Below, piece by piece: positions 8,072-16,169 of a stretch of DNA of 64,000 nucleotides. Below the pieces are notes generated by a model. The model was given only the letters and a program-made list of their open reading frames with translations, was not told the origin of the DNA and made no database searches. The translations under genes and the position numbers were made by a program. The stretch lies in the NCBI GenBank assembly GCA_965658445.1, contig CBFHSF010000001.1:62001-126000 (forward strand). Direction: 5' to 3'. Source of the DNA: CBFHSF01 sp965658445. GTDB taxonomy: Bacteria; Bacteroidota; Bacteroidia; Flavobacteriales; Schleiferiaceae. Every line of letters starts with the position of its first letter. Within the stretch, counting starts at the first letter, position 1.

Positions 8072-8446
8072 ATGAAGAATCAAACGAATCAACCAATTCA
8101 AAAAATGGAAAAGAGTGGGAGAACCCAAAACTGGAATCAAAGAGATTGGACCCTATACTTTTGCTTGTACTGCTGTAGTACTCAAACCTGGAAAAAGAAA
8201 TCCATGATGGATGTGCCCGAAGACGTAAAGACCCGATTTCAAGAAGTGTTTACTCAATTTGAGTCCGATAACGACGTGCAATGTTTAAATCGTTTAGAAG
8301 GATTTGTGAGAAGTCAGCGAATGACCTCTTCAGAATTCAAGAAGTGGATGAGTTCCGCTCGCAACGAGTTTTTCCCAAATGTTTGGGTGCGCACCTCACG
8401 ATTGTTGGAATTGCACTTGTCTCGCTTTTTGCCGGTTTCGGCGTAA
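8072..8446 (+). CDS. Small hypothetical protein, 124 aa, divergent from signalling operon
   Basis: The chosen start is the ATG at 8072 (MKNQTNQPIQKMEKSG). A longer reading from 7994 would run into the putative regulatory repeat. The protein has a polar N-terminus, an aromatic/Cys stretch (WTLYFCLYCCST, about 26-37), then a likely helical, charged part (PEDVKTRFQEVFTQFE, then LNRLEGFVRS). There is no signal peptide or recognised domain. It is the only plus-strand gene here and faces the lipoprotein-kinase operon across 301 bp, so it may be regulated by that system. No function can be assigned, and the coding call rests on length and position only. Confidence 0.5.
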   Translation: MKNQTNQPIQKMEKSGRTQNWNQRDWTLYFCLYCCSTQTWKKKSMMDVPEDVKTRFQEVFTQFESDNDVQCLNRLEGFVRSQRMTSSEFKKWMSSARNEFFPNVWVRTSRLLELHLSRFLPVSA

Positions 8447-8500
8447 GCCCAATGGATAGCCACCCTAAGAATGAGCGTACAACTTTGTGAGTAAGAAATT

Positions 8501-8536
8501 AAAAAAAAGGGGAACTCAATCCGCGTTGAACTCCCC
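8501..8536 (-). terminator. Intrinsic terminator for the MuiA-like gene
   Basis: On the minus strand the RNA forms an 11-bp stem, GGGGAGUUCAA with UUGAGUUCCCC including two G-U pairs, and a 6-nt loop, followed by eight U. The wobble pairs only form in this orientation, which assigns it to the gene ending at 8587. Confidence 0.85.
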
Positions 8537-8586
8537 AGCTGGAATGCTTCAATTCTCTCCTAGAGATTGGCTATGGGTGGTGATGA

Positions 8587-10581
8587 TTAGTCAAAAGAGA
8601 GTTGAGTTTTTGCGGGCATTTTAATTTGGAATTCACTTTTTAGGTCTTTGGTAGTATTGGGCTCCAACTTAAATTTCCAGTCTAAGAAACCGGTTTTGTC
8701 ACTGAATTTGGCGCCCGATTTTTCCAATAGCTCCACGGTGATTTTCTCTTCTCTTGAGACCGGGATTTGATCCTGAACCACGACGGTAACGGATTCTTTT
8801 CTTGAGTTTCTTACTAGGTAATCATATCCAATGTTTACCCTTTTTTCACTTCCAAAGGTGCTAGTTTCTGTCTTCTTAACAGAGAGCTGTCTGTCGGCAG
8901 TAACGTTTTTGTCTACACCCAATGAGAAGATTAAGGTGTCTGTAATGGTTTTGGGATCTAGGTAGGAACTTCCCGTGTACACTCCTTCAAAGTAAATATT
9001 TACGACGCCTTCAGAAAGGCCCATCTTGGAGGCGTCTGGAATGGACGCTGTCAGGTACACATCGGGCTCCACTTTGGGAATTACGTAGTGAATGAAATCG
9101 GCGTCAATTGACTGGGTGTACATTTCCACAAAGTGATCCTTTCCGTTAGAGTACACCACATATTTGTCTTTGAGTTCAAAAGAGAGTCTATTAGTCAATG
9201 CAGAAACCTCCATATCCAAGGCAAAGGATTCAATTTCCATGACTTCTACCTCCATTAGAGCTTCGTCTTCAACAGAATACAATTCTGCCGTAGTGGCCGT
9301 GATTTGGGATAAGTTTCGAGTGGGCATGTTCTTTACAGCATCTACGGTTACTACGGTGGCGTTGCTGCGACTGCCTCTCACTACCACGTCGGGCTTGGCA
9401 ATGACATCGCCATCATTCATGGCTTGGTATTGATTGATCAAACTCAACGTCACGTCTTGATGCCTTTGGTTGGTCAAGCTGATGTTGTGTGCGTATTTTG
9501 TAAATCCATAAGACTCAATTTCCAAGTTGTAGTACCCCGGAGGAATGGGGTTGATGAGGATTTGTCCGTTGCCATCGGTCATGTCGTAGTACAGTAGTTT
9601 ACCATTTTGTTTTACGGTCACAATGGCCTTTTCTACGGGGTTGGCCTCTTCGTCCAAAACCGTCATGGAGAAAGACGAGTAGGGGTAGGTCTTAGCTACG
9701 GGACGGGGATACCTTGGGGGACTGAGTATGTTCCAAGGAATAAGAGAGGGTTTTTGAACTTTTTGTTGAGGCGTTCCTGTGGAAAGAGTCAGTTGAACAC
9801 GATCCCAATCTTCTCCAGTGCTCTGGAAAATCTTTGCACGGTTTACAATTTCCAATGGAGAATCCAAGTCTTTGACCATGAAGTCATACATGGGCTCCCA
9901 TCGAGCAGAGGTCACAAAGTAGGATACAGAAACCTTGGGTTTTATGGGCTTTTTGGCCTCAACCACCATAGTGATTCTTCCCTTGGGGAAATACCTCTGA
10001 GAGGTGTATTTGTTGACTTCCACAGAAAGGTATTGGATGTGAAGGATGATGGAGTCGTACTGGGCAGCTACCGAAATTTTCAAGTTGCTGATATCTCCCA
10101 AGCGCTCTCGGTAGAAGATGGCGGCTTTTTCAATTTCTTCTACCGTAATGCCGTCCTTGCTTCCAAATCGGCTGTTGTTCATGATGAGGTTTTCCTCCCT
10201 TTGCAGATTGGATAGCTTGGCTTTGAGGTTGCGAAGCTTCTTTTTTTGATGCTCGATTTTTTTGACTAAAGCCTCTTCCTCTTTGGACTTTTTGTAGTTG
10301 CGAGCTTTTTCAAATACCACGGAATGTATGGTGGCATTGTCTATGGATTGGGCGTTGACGGTTTGGGGTTGAATCTCGAGTGGTAGGTTGTCAAAGACTA
10401 AGACGTACTTGCCTATGGCTAGGGGCTTCGCAGAAGTTGTGCGGGTCACTTGGGCCCCTGAAAAAAAGACGTTGACATTAGAGACTTTAGAGTCGACATA
10501 AACCGTGTCGGATTGAGCGTCTACAAATAGGCTCAATAGTAGAAAAAAGCAAAGTGCTATTCGTTTCAAAAAATAAAACAT
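8587..10581 (-). CDS. MuiA-family protein (DUF4140/DUF4139) with inserted carboxypeptidase-regulatory-like domain
   Basis: 664 residues with a signal peptide (about 1-22, ending FVDAQ). The DUF4140-type N-terminal domain (about 27-130, SKVSNVNVFFSGAQVTR) is followed by a coiled coil (about 100-140) and DUF4139-like segments (about 215-290 and 450-664), the architecture named after mucoidy inhibitor A. Between them, about 300-385 is a carboxypeptidase-regulatory-like beta-sandwich (ANPVEKAIVTVKQNG, then IPPGYYNLEIES). About 395-435 resembles the start of a TonB-dependent receptor plug (VVRGSRSNATVVTVDAVKNM). No beta-barrel follows. The biochemical role of the family is unknown; it is expected in the periplasm or outer membrane. 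TACCTTTA at 10611-10618 is a near-consensus -7 box. Confidence 0.85.
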   Translation of the reverse strand: MFYFLKRIALCFFLLLSLFVDAQSDTVYVDSKVSNVNVFFSGAQVTRTTSAKPLAIGKYVLVFDNLPLEIQPQTVNAQSIDNATIHSVVFEKARNYKKSKEEEALVKKIEHQKKKLRNLKAKLSNLQREENLIMNNSRFGSKDGITVEEIEKAAIFYRERLGDISNLKISVAAQYDSIILHIQYLSVEVNKYTSQRYFPKGRITMVVEAKKPIKPKVSVSYFVTSARWEPMYDFMVKDLDSPLEIVNRAKIFQSTGEDWDRVQLTLSTGTPQQKVQKPSLIPWNILSPPRYPRPVAKTYPYSSFSMTVLDEEANPVEKAIVTVKQNGKLLYYDMTDGNGQILINPIPPGYYNLEIESYGFTKYAHNISLTNQRHQDVTLSLINQYQAMNDGDVIAKPDVVVRGSRSNATVVTVDAVKNMPTRNLSQITATTAELYSVEDEALMEVEVMEIESFALDMEVSALTNRLSFELKDKYVVYSNGKDHFVEMYTQSIDADFIHYVIPKVEPDVYLTASIPDASKMGLSEGVVNIYFEGVYTGSSYLDPKTITDTLIFSLGVDKNVTADRQLSVKKTETSTFGSEKRVNIGYDYLVRNSRKESVTVVVQDQIPVSREEKITVELLEKSGAKFSDKTGFLDWKFKLEPNTTKDLKSEFQIKMPAKTQLSFD

Positions 10582-10710
10582 AGGAGTCGAGTTTAAGATT
10601 CATATCTCAATAAAGGTACAGAGATATTTACCAGAAAAACAACCCAACGATACCGTGAATATATCCGTTAAGTACCGGAAAATGAAGAGTTTGTTAACTT
10701 AGTGTAAAGA

Positions 10711-11688
10711 TTATGGAATCAACCACCTCAAGGTAATGTAACCCCAGGCGTGATTTTCTGCTCCTACAAATTCGGCGTTGTTCCAAATGCGTCCCAAGCG
10801 GATTTCTGCATTTTTGTAAGAGGCACGCAAACCCAGTTCGGTAGAGATTCTCCCTGGTATGATCTCGCTTTCTTGGATGATGTATTGCCCAGGAGGTTTC
10901 GCAAAGGCACCCCCTTGTAAAGTGGCGTTGTAGAAGGAGTATCCTCCCCGAGCTTCCCCGTAGAGTTGTATTCCCCAGTTTTTTCCCAACCATCTGTCAG
11001 CCGATTGATAGGGAGATTCAAACCACCCAACAGCTAAACCGGATCCTCCGTAAACGGCATCCGAAAGCGTTCCCACTTCGGCGCGGGCCATGCCGTACCA
11101 GTTGAGGTAGGGAGTGGTCACCAATCCGTGTTCTACCTGGACGTTGTATTGCAATATGACATCCGTAGAAATTTGATTTTCCCACCCATACACCGAATCG
11201 GAATAGGGTGTCAAAGAGTGAATAAAGTTCTGGATGTACTGGCCTCCACTGGATTTTCCCAAATACCCAACGGCAAATTCACTCTGTACAAAAATTCGAG
11301 AATCGGGATTCACATAGCGCGCACCCTCTGCCAATTGCAGTGTGGAAGCATACGGTCTATCTCCGTAAACCACGTCGATGGTATAGAGGTCAGAAGGGGT
11401 GTACATATCTTGCTTTAACGAGAGGTAATGTTGTGTGGTAGGTGCATTGCCAAAGAGCAGGATATGTCTAACGGGAGATTTCTCTAATCCGGCAAAAGAT
11501 ACGTTGAGGCGAAGGCCATTGGAATAGTACTGATCGGATTGATTGAGTACATTAAAGATGTCATTGGAAAATGAAGCCTCTACCCATTGGGGACGAACAG
11601 CACTCTCCACTGGGGCTTGTGCCCATGTGGTCATCGGTAGGATGGCCATCGCTACCAAAAATCGAGTAAATAGAGTCCATTGCGTCAT
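10711..11688 (-). CDS. LpxR-family (DUF2219) outer-membrane lipid A deacylase
   Basis: 325 residues from the ATG at 11688, which places a clean signal peptide (ending TTWAQA) at the front. The longer frame to 11826 would overlap the neighbouring gene and has no signal. Hallmarks of DUF2219 are present: SNDIFNVLNQSDQYYSNGLR (Asn42-Asp43), YGDRPYAS (108-115) and QNFIHSLT (His157). Asn, Asp and His correspond to the catalytic residues of Salmonella LpxR, which removes the 3'-linked acyloxyacyl chains of lipid A. The alternating pattern fits a 12-stranded barrel. Whether this homologue deacylates lipid A is inferred. The upstream gene is 97 nt away and may share transcription. Confidence 0.83.
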   Translation of the reverse strand: MTQWTLFTRFLVAMAILPMTTWAQAPVESAVRPQWVEASFSNDIFNVLNQSDQYYSNGLRLNVSFAGLEKSPVRHILLFGNAPTTQHYLSLKQDMYTPSDLYTIDVVYGDRPYASTLQLAEGARYVNPDSRIFVQSEFAVGYLGKSSGGQYIQNFIHSLTPYSDSVYGWENQISTDVILQYNVQVEHGLVTTPYLNWYGMARAEVGTLSDAVYGGSGLAVGWFESPYQSADRWLGKNWGIQLYGEARGGYSFYNATLQGGAFAKPPGQYIIQESEIIPGRISTELGLRASYKNAEIRLGRIWNNAEFVGAENHAWGYITLRWLIP

Positions 11689-11692
11689 GTTA

Positions 11693-11700
11693 CAAAAATA
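11693..11700 (-). promoter_or_regulatory. Possible -7 box TATTTTTG just upstream of the LpxR-like gene
   Basis: The box fits TAnnTTTG but ends only 4 nt before the ATG, which would mean a leaderless or nearly leaderless transcript. No -33 element is seen, so this may be chance. Confidence 0.25.
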
Positions 11701-11785
11701 CGTTACGCCACACAGAATGAGTGGTCTTGGTGTTGCAAAGACTTTAATTTTTAAATGAAAAATCGGGTTTTTCGCCTCGAGAAAA

Positions 11786-12787
11786 TTAGAAATACAAGTC
11801 CTGCGCCAAACGGAACGTATTGGCATGAGCCTCTAGTATGTCGCGTAGATCCGGAGAGTAGCCGCCGCCCATGTTTACGGCTACGGGAATTTGGTTTTCT
11901 ATGCAGCGAGAAAACACCATGCGGTCTCTTTCCTTGCAGCCTTCCGGGCTTACGCCGAGCCGTCCCAATTTGTCTGTGTGCAAAATATCCACCCCTGATT
12001 GAAAGAAAATAAAGTCGGGTTCCACTTCTTCAATTACTCGGGGCAAGTGATGATCCAAGAGTTTTAAATAGTCCTTAGTTCCGATACCATCGGGTAGGGG
12101 TACGTCTAAATTGGACGTTTCCTTGTGAAGAGGGTAGTTGTTTCCACCGTGCATGGAGAAGGTAAATACGCGGTCTTCGTTTTCAAAAATCTGAGCGGTG
12201 CCGTTGCCTTGATGAACGTCTAGGTCCACCACCAATATTTGCCTAGTAGGATCTTGATCTAACAAATGACTCGCTCCCAAGGCGATGTCGTTGAGTAGAC
12301 AAAACCCCTCTCCTCTATCGGTAAATGCGTGGTGAGTTCCTCCTGCAATGTTCATGGAAACCCCGTGTTTAAGGGCCATTTGTGTATTTTCTACCGTACC
12401 TCCCGCAATGGTAATTTCTCTTTCTACCAGCTTGGCAGACAGCGGGAATCCCGTTTTCCTTTCCTCCTGTCTTGTGAGGTTTAAAGACTTGAGTTTTTCC
12501 CAATATTCTGCCGTGTGAATTTTCACAATGTCAGACTCAGAAATGGGGGTGGGCGTAAAAAAGTTTTCTTCCGNNNNNNNNNNNNNNNNNNNNNNNNNNN
12601 NNNNNNNNNNNNNNNNNNNNNNNNNNNNNNNNNNNNNNNNNNNNNNNNNNNNNNNNNNNNNNNNNNNNNNNNNACACGTGCCTTCCCTCAGCAATTGCTG
12701 GGGCAGCAGGCTGTATTTTTCCATGGGAAATCTATGCCCAGGAGGAAGGGGATGGTGATAAATGGGATGATACGCTATGGTCAGCAT
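11786..12787 (-). CDS. Histone deacetylase-family (AcuC-like) zinc hydrolase, interrupted by an assembly gap
   Basis: The N-terminus, MLTIAYHPIYHHPLPPGHRF then PMEKY, is typical of bacterial class II HDAC-like proteins. Active-site features follow: GGTHHAF (His-His dyad), DLDVHQGNGTAQ (zinc Asp/His), FSMHGG, QSGVDILHTDKLG and NMGGGYSP. Such enzymes remove acyl groups from lysines or small molecules. The gap 12574-12673 falls between EGTC and EENFFTP, where homologues have almost no extra residues, so the gene is probably intact. Upstream pheT ends 94 nt away on the same strand. Substrate unknown. Confidence 0.85.
   Translation of the reverse strand: MLTIAYHPIYHHPLPPGHRFPMEKYSLLPQQLLREGTCXXXXXXXXXXXXXXXXXXXXXXXXXXXXXXXXXXEENFFTPTPISESDIVKIHTAEYWEKLKSLNLTRQEERKTGFPLSAKLVEREITIAGGTVENTQMALKHGVSMNIAGGTHHAFTDRGEGFCLLNDIALGASHLLDQDPTRQILVVDLDVHQGNGTAQIFENEDRVFTFSMHGGNNYPLHKETSNLDVPLPDGIGTKDYLKLLDHHLPRVIEEVEPDFIFFQSGVDILHTDKLGRLGVSPEGCKERDRMVFSRCIENQIPVAVNMGGGYSPDLRDILEAHANTFRLAQDLYF
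12574..12673. other. Assembly gap, 100 N
   Basis: Run of 100 undetermined bases inside the HDAC-family gene. Family alignment suggests few real bases are missing; a one-base gap would keep the frame and give EGTC-x-EENFF. Confidence 0.95.
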
Positions 12788-12881
12788 ACGGAAATAACCC
12801 TTTGGGAAGCGATTGGTTTACGCTCGTGGTTCACTTGATTAGTCAAAGACTCATGAGCGATGTCCACAGCCTCCCAAATCA

Positions 12882-15308
12882 TTATCTCAATTCTGCGTTG
12901 ACTTCTTTTTGAAGAGCCCCTACAATGCGTTGCATGGTTTTGTCTACCTGCTTGTCTGTCAATGTTTTGTTTTCATCTTGGAGGATGAAGGACAAAGCGT
13001 ATGACTTTTTGCCGGCAGGAAGATTCTTTCCTTGGTACACGTCAAAGAGAGAAACTTTCTTCAAGATTTTTCTCTCCGTCTTCACTGCGATTTGCTCCAA
13101 TGCTTCGTAGCTCACTTCACCGTCAATCAACAAGGCGAGATCTCTGCGCACTTCTGGGTACACAGCGATGGGGGCAAACGTAGCTTGTGCTTTCTGAGAA
13201 AGGGCTACCCAGTTTTCCCAATACAAGTCGGCAAAGTACACAGGAACTTCAATGTCAAATGAAGCGGCGAGTTTGGCGTCTACAATTCCCAAGGTTCCCA
13301 ATGACGTTTTTCCAGTGCTCAAAGAAAAGGCTGTTGCGTAGTCGGGATGCTTTGTTTCGTTGAGTTTGAGGTCTCCCAATCCCAATCGCTTGGCAAGGGC
13401 TTCTACCTCTCCTTTTAAACTAAAGAAAGAATACTGAGAAGTTGGCTGAATCCAAGATTCCTCTCTGCGATCTCCGGCCATCCAAAGAGAGAGCTTTTCC
13501 GCTTCGTAGAATCCGTTGTCTGACTTGCCGTAGGTCTTTCCAAATTCGTGGAATTGCAGGCTAGACTGTCTTCTCTTGAGGTTGTAGGCAATGCTTTCCA
13601 AACCGCCGTACAACAAGGTCTGTCTCATTACACCGAGGTCTTGGCTCAAGGGGTTGAGGATGTTCACGGACTGATCCATTTTCCACCCTTCGTTCTCTGC
13701 GTAGTAAGAAGCCTTGGTCAATGAGTTGTTTTTGATTTCTGTGGAGCCCATAGCTACAAGGGCGCTGTTGGCTACTGCCGATAATTTCTCCTTGCTCTTG
13801 GCCGGCATATGGTCTACGCTTATGGCCATTTTGGTAGGGAGTTCTATGTGGTTGAATCCGTAGATTCTCAAAATTTCTTCGATTACGTCGGCCTCGCGAG
13901 TAACGTCTACGCGGTAGTTGGGAACTTCCAAATGCCACTCCCTTCCGTTGTCAGCAATAACTTTAATCTCAAGACTTTGCAAGATGTCGTACATCAAGTC
14001 CTTGGAGATTTCTTGACCGATGATTTCCTGAACGCGCTCAACGGTAATGGTAACGTTGAAGGGGTCCAAAGGAGCTTTTCCGTCCTCCTGAATTTCACAG
14101 GAAACCTTGGCGTCACAGAGTTCCATCATAAGACTGGCGGCACGCTTTAGTGCGAAGTCTGTCATGGAGGCGTCCACACCTCTTTCGTAGCGGAAAGAAG
14201 CATCAGTGTTAAGGGCATGTCTCTTGGCCGTCTTGCGAATGCTCACGGGGTTGAAAAGGGCAGATTCCAAAAATACCGTGCGGGTTTTTTCAGTAACTCC
14301 ACTTTCCGAACCTCCCAATACACCGGCAAGGCACATGGGTTCGCCGTCTCCGTTACAAATCACCAAATCTCTGGCGTCGAGCTTTCTCTCTTTGTCGTCC
14401 AAAGTGGTGAAAGGAGTCCCGTTTTCTAAATTTTTTACGATGACCTTCTGTCCCTTAATCGCATCTGCGTCAAAGGCGTGAAGTGGATGTCCTGTTTCGT
14501 GCAAAACGTAATTGGTAATGTCTACCACGTTGTTGATGGGAGACAGGCCAATGCTCTTAAGGGCGGTTTGCAACCAGTCGGGAGAAGGACCTACTTTGAC
14601 TTCTGTCAAGGTCACTCCCATATAGTGAGGACAGGCGTCTTTGTTCTCGATTTCTACCGGAATAACGCGCTGCGTGTTGTCTACTTTAAATTGAGCCGTA
14701 GAAGGAAGGCTCATTAATTTTTCTTCTCCTCTTCTCTTGAGGGCCGCTCTCAAATCTCTGGCCACACCGTAATGTCCCATGGCATCTGCGCGGTTGGGCG
14801 TCAATCCGATTTCAAAAACCGGAATGCTGTCAAATCCTAGGTGGTCTGCAGCGGCTGTTCCCGGAACGGCGGCTTCGTCCAAGACCATGATTCCGTCGTG
14901 AGATTCTCCAAGGCCGAGTTCGTCCTCAGCACAGATCATCCCTTCAGAAACTTCGCCTCTGATCTTTCCCTTTTTGATTTTAAATGATTCTTCGCCGCTG
15001 TGGAGTTCGGTTCCTATAGTGGCTACCAAAACCTTCTGTCCGGCGGCCACATTGGGTGCGCCGCAGACAATGTTCAATGGCGTTTCTCCACCCACGTCAA
15101 CCGTTGTCACTTTCAAGCGATCGGCGTTGGGGTGTTGTTCACAGGTGAGAACGTGACCTACTACCACGCCTTTTAGACCGCCTTTAACGCGCTCAAAGGA
15201 GTCCAAACCTTCTACTTCCAGTCCAATATCGGTAAGGATATCAGAAATCTCTTCGGGTTTGCGCTCAATGGGTAAGTACTCTTTTAACCAGTGATATGAA
15301 ATCTTCAT
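12882..15308 (-). CDS. pheT: Phenylalanine-tRNA ligase beta subunit
   Basis: 808 residues from the ATG at 15308 (MKISYHWLKEYLP), the usual start of the family. The order of domains is standard: N-terminal region with an EMAP-type tRNA-binding domain (about 40-150), B3/B4 editing domain (about 210-370), B5 (about 400-470), core (about 480-690) and a C-terminal FDX-ACB anticodon-binding domain (about 710-808). With PheS it charges tRNA-Phe in the cytoplasm. pheS is not in the window, so the two genes are unlinked here. A TATTTTTG box at 15395-15402 may be its promoter. Confidence 0.96.
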   Translation of the reverse strand: MKISYHWLKEYLPIERKPEEISDILTDIGLEVEGLDSFERVKGGLKGVVVGHVLTCEQHPNADRLKVTTVDVGGETPLNIVCGAPNVAAGQKVLVATIGTELHSGEESFKIKKGKIRGEVSEGMICAEDELGLGESHDGIMVLDEAAVPGTAAADHLGFDSIPVFEIGLTPNRADAMGHYGVARDLRAALKRRGEEKLMSLPSTAQFKVDNTQRVIPVEIENKDACPHYMGVTLTEVKVGPSPDWLQTALKSIGLSPINNVVDITNYVLHETGHPLHAFDADAIKGQKVIVKNLENGTPFTTLDDKERKLDARDLVICNGDGEPMCLAGVLGGSESGVTEKTRTVFLESALFNPVSIRKTAKRHALNTDASFRYERGVDASMTDFALKRAASLMMELCDAKVSCEIQEDGKAPLDPFNVTITVERVQEIIGQEISKDLMYDILQSLEIKVIADNGREWHLEVPNYRVDVTREADVIEEILRIYGFNHIELPTKMAISVDHMPAKSKEKLSAVANSALVAMGSTEIKNNSLTKASYYAENEGWKMDQSVNILNPLSQDLGVMRQTLLYGGLESIAYNLKRRQSSLQFHEFGKTYGKSDNGFYEAEKLSLWMAGDRREESWIQPTSQYSFFSLKGEVEALAKRLGLGDLKLNETKHPDYATAFSLSTGKTSLGTLGIVDAKLAASFDIEVPVYFADLYWENWVALSQKAQATFAPIAVYPEVRRDLALLIDGEVSYEALEQIAVKTERKILKKVSLFDVYQGKNLPAGKKSYALSFILQDENKTLTDKQVDKTMQRIVGALQKEVNAELR

Positions 15309-15394
15309 GCGTATGGAATTGTTTTTCGAGCCCACTTTGAAAATCAATGGATTATGTCAGAGTGAGACTTCGAGAAAATCGTTTAAAATCTTGG

Positions 15395-15402
15395 CAAAAA
15401 TA
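15395..15402 (-). promoter_or_regulatory. Possible -7 box TATTTTTG upstream of pheT
   Basis: Fits TAnnTTTG and would give a leader of about 80 nt before the pheT ATG. No clear -33 element. Confidence 0.35.
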
Positions 15403-15422
15403 GGAATTGAGAACCGATTATT

Positions 15423-16034
15423 CTACACCATTTGGAAGATTACCGTGGCGTAGAGGAAAAATCTCAAAAATCGACTCAAAGCAACCAGTAAATAGGTCTT
15501 AAAGGGGAAGTCTACAACGCCGGCTACCACAGAAACGGGAGAAAAGGGTAGTGGGGTTAATGCGGCGATAAATATCAACAACCCACCAAATTTGCGGATG
15601 GTGGCAAATTGCTGCTTAAAGGTAAAGTCAACCCATTGATGAATCTTGGGAAGACGGTGTAATTGCGTTCCAATAAAATAAGAAATCACTCCTCCAGAGT
15701 AGGATAATAAAGCCAGTACAAATACCATCAAAAAGGGATAGTCAAAGCCCTTGGCCCAAAGGATGTACACATCTGGAGGGAGCAGTCCCGTAAAGCTTTC
15801 TGAAGCGAGCAAGGTTCCTAGAACCAACCACGTAGGAAGGGTTTGAGTAATGTAATCGGTCACCTTGGTGATGTCAAATACGTAGGCGTTGAGAAGCCAA
15901 ACAGCCAAGCCAAAGATCCCCAATCCAATGAGGAGGCGCCACATGTTTTCACCCAAAAATCGATACCCACCCGAGCGGCGGTAGTACACGTGATACACCT
16001 GACCTTTTCGTATGATTTTTTTAACGGGAGACAT
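15423..16034 (-). CDS. VTT/DedA-like (SNARE-associated) inner-membrane protein
   Basis: 203 residues. After a basic N-terminus there are about five hydrophobic segments. The VTT-type core contains the acidic/proline segment SESFTGLLPPDVYILWAKG (about 80-98), and the later APL-like motif TPLPFSPVSVVAGV has the conserved Gly/Pro and the trailing Arg residues of the family. VTT proteins are membrane proteins linked to lipid scrambling or undecaprenyl-phosphate recycling; which applies here is unknown. The gene stands alone between pheT and recG with 72 nt to the pheT promoter region. Confidence 0.8.
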   Translation of the reverse strand: MSPVKKIIRKGQVYHVYYRRSGGYRFLGENMWRLLIGLGIFGLAVWLLNAYVFDITKVTDYITQTLPTWLVLGTLLASESFTGLLPPDVYILWAKGFDYPFLMVFVLALLSYSGGVISYFIGTQLHRLPKIHQWVDFTFKQQFATIRKFGGLLIFIAALTPLPFSPVSVVAGVVDFPFKTYLLVALSRFLRFFLYATVIFQMV

Positions 16035-16169
16035 GCAGTGAATTCAGCTTTTAGATTCCTATCCTTTTTTTAGCGGAGTGCAAAGGTCGGGAATTTGGAC
16101 GTCACAACCCCCACCATTTACTTAAAGAAACTATAAAACTTCGCAATGGTTCAGCGATTTCGCTGAGTT

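Noticed and set aside
9607..10215. 202-codon plus-strand frame opposite the MuiA-like gene
   Set aside because: It is a shadow of the real gene on the other strand, with no family similarity that I can see.
11688..11826. Upstream extension of the LpxR-like gene by 46 codons
   Set aside because: It would overlap the end of the HDAC gene and bury the signal peptide inside the protein.
11786..12787. HDAC gene treated as a frameshifted pseudogene because of the N run
   Set aside because: Both sides are in one frame and the residues flanking the gap match the family closely; the interruption is an assembly artefact.
16152..16165. Hairpin CAGCG-ATTT-CGCTG after recG as a terminator
   Set aside because: There is no T run on either strand next to the stem.
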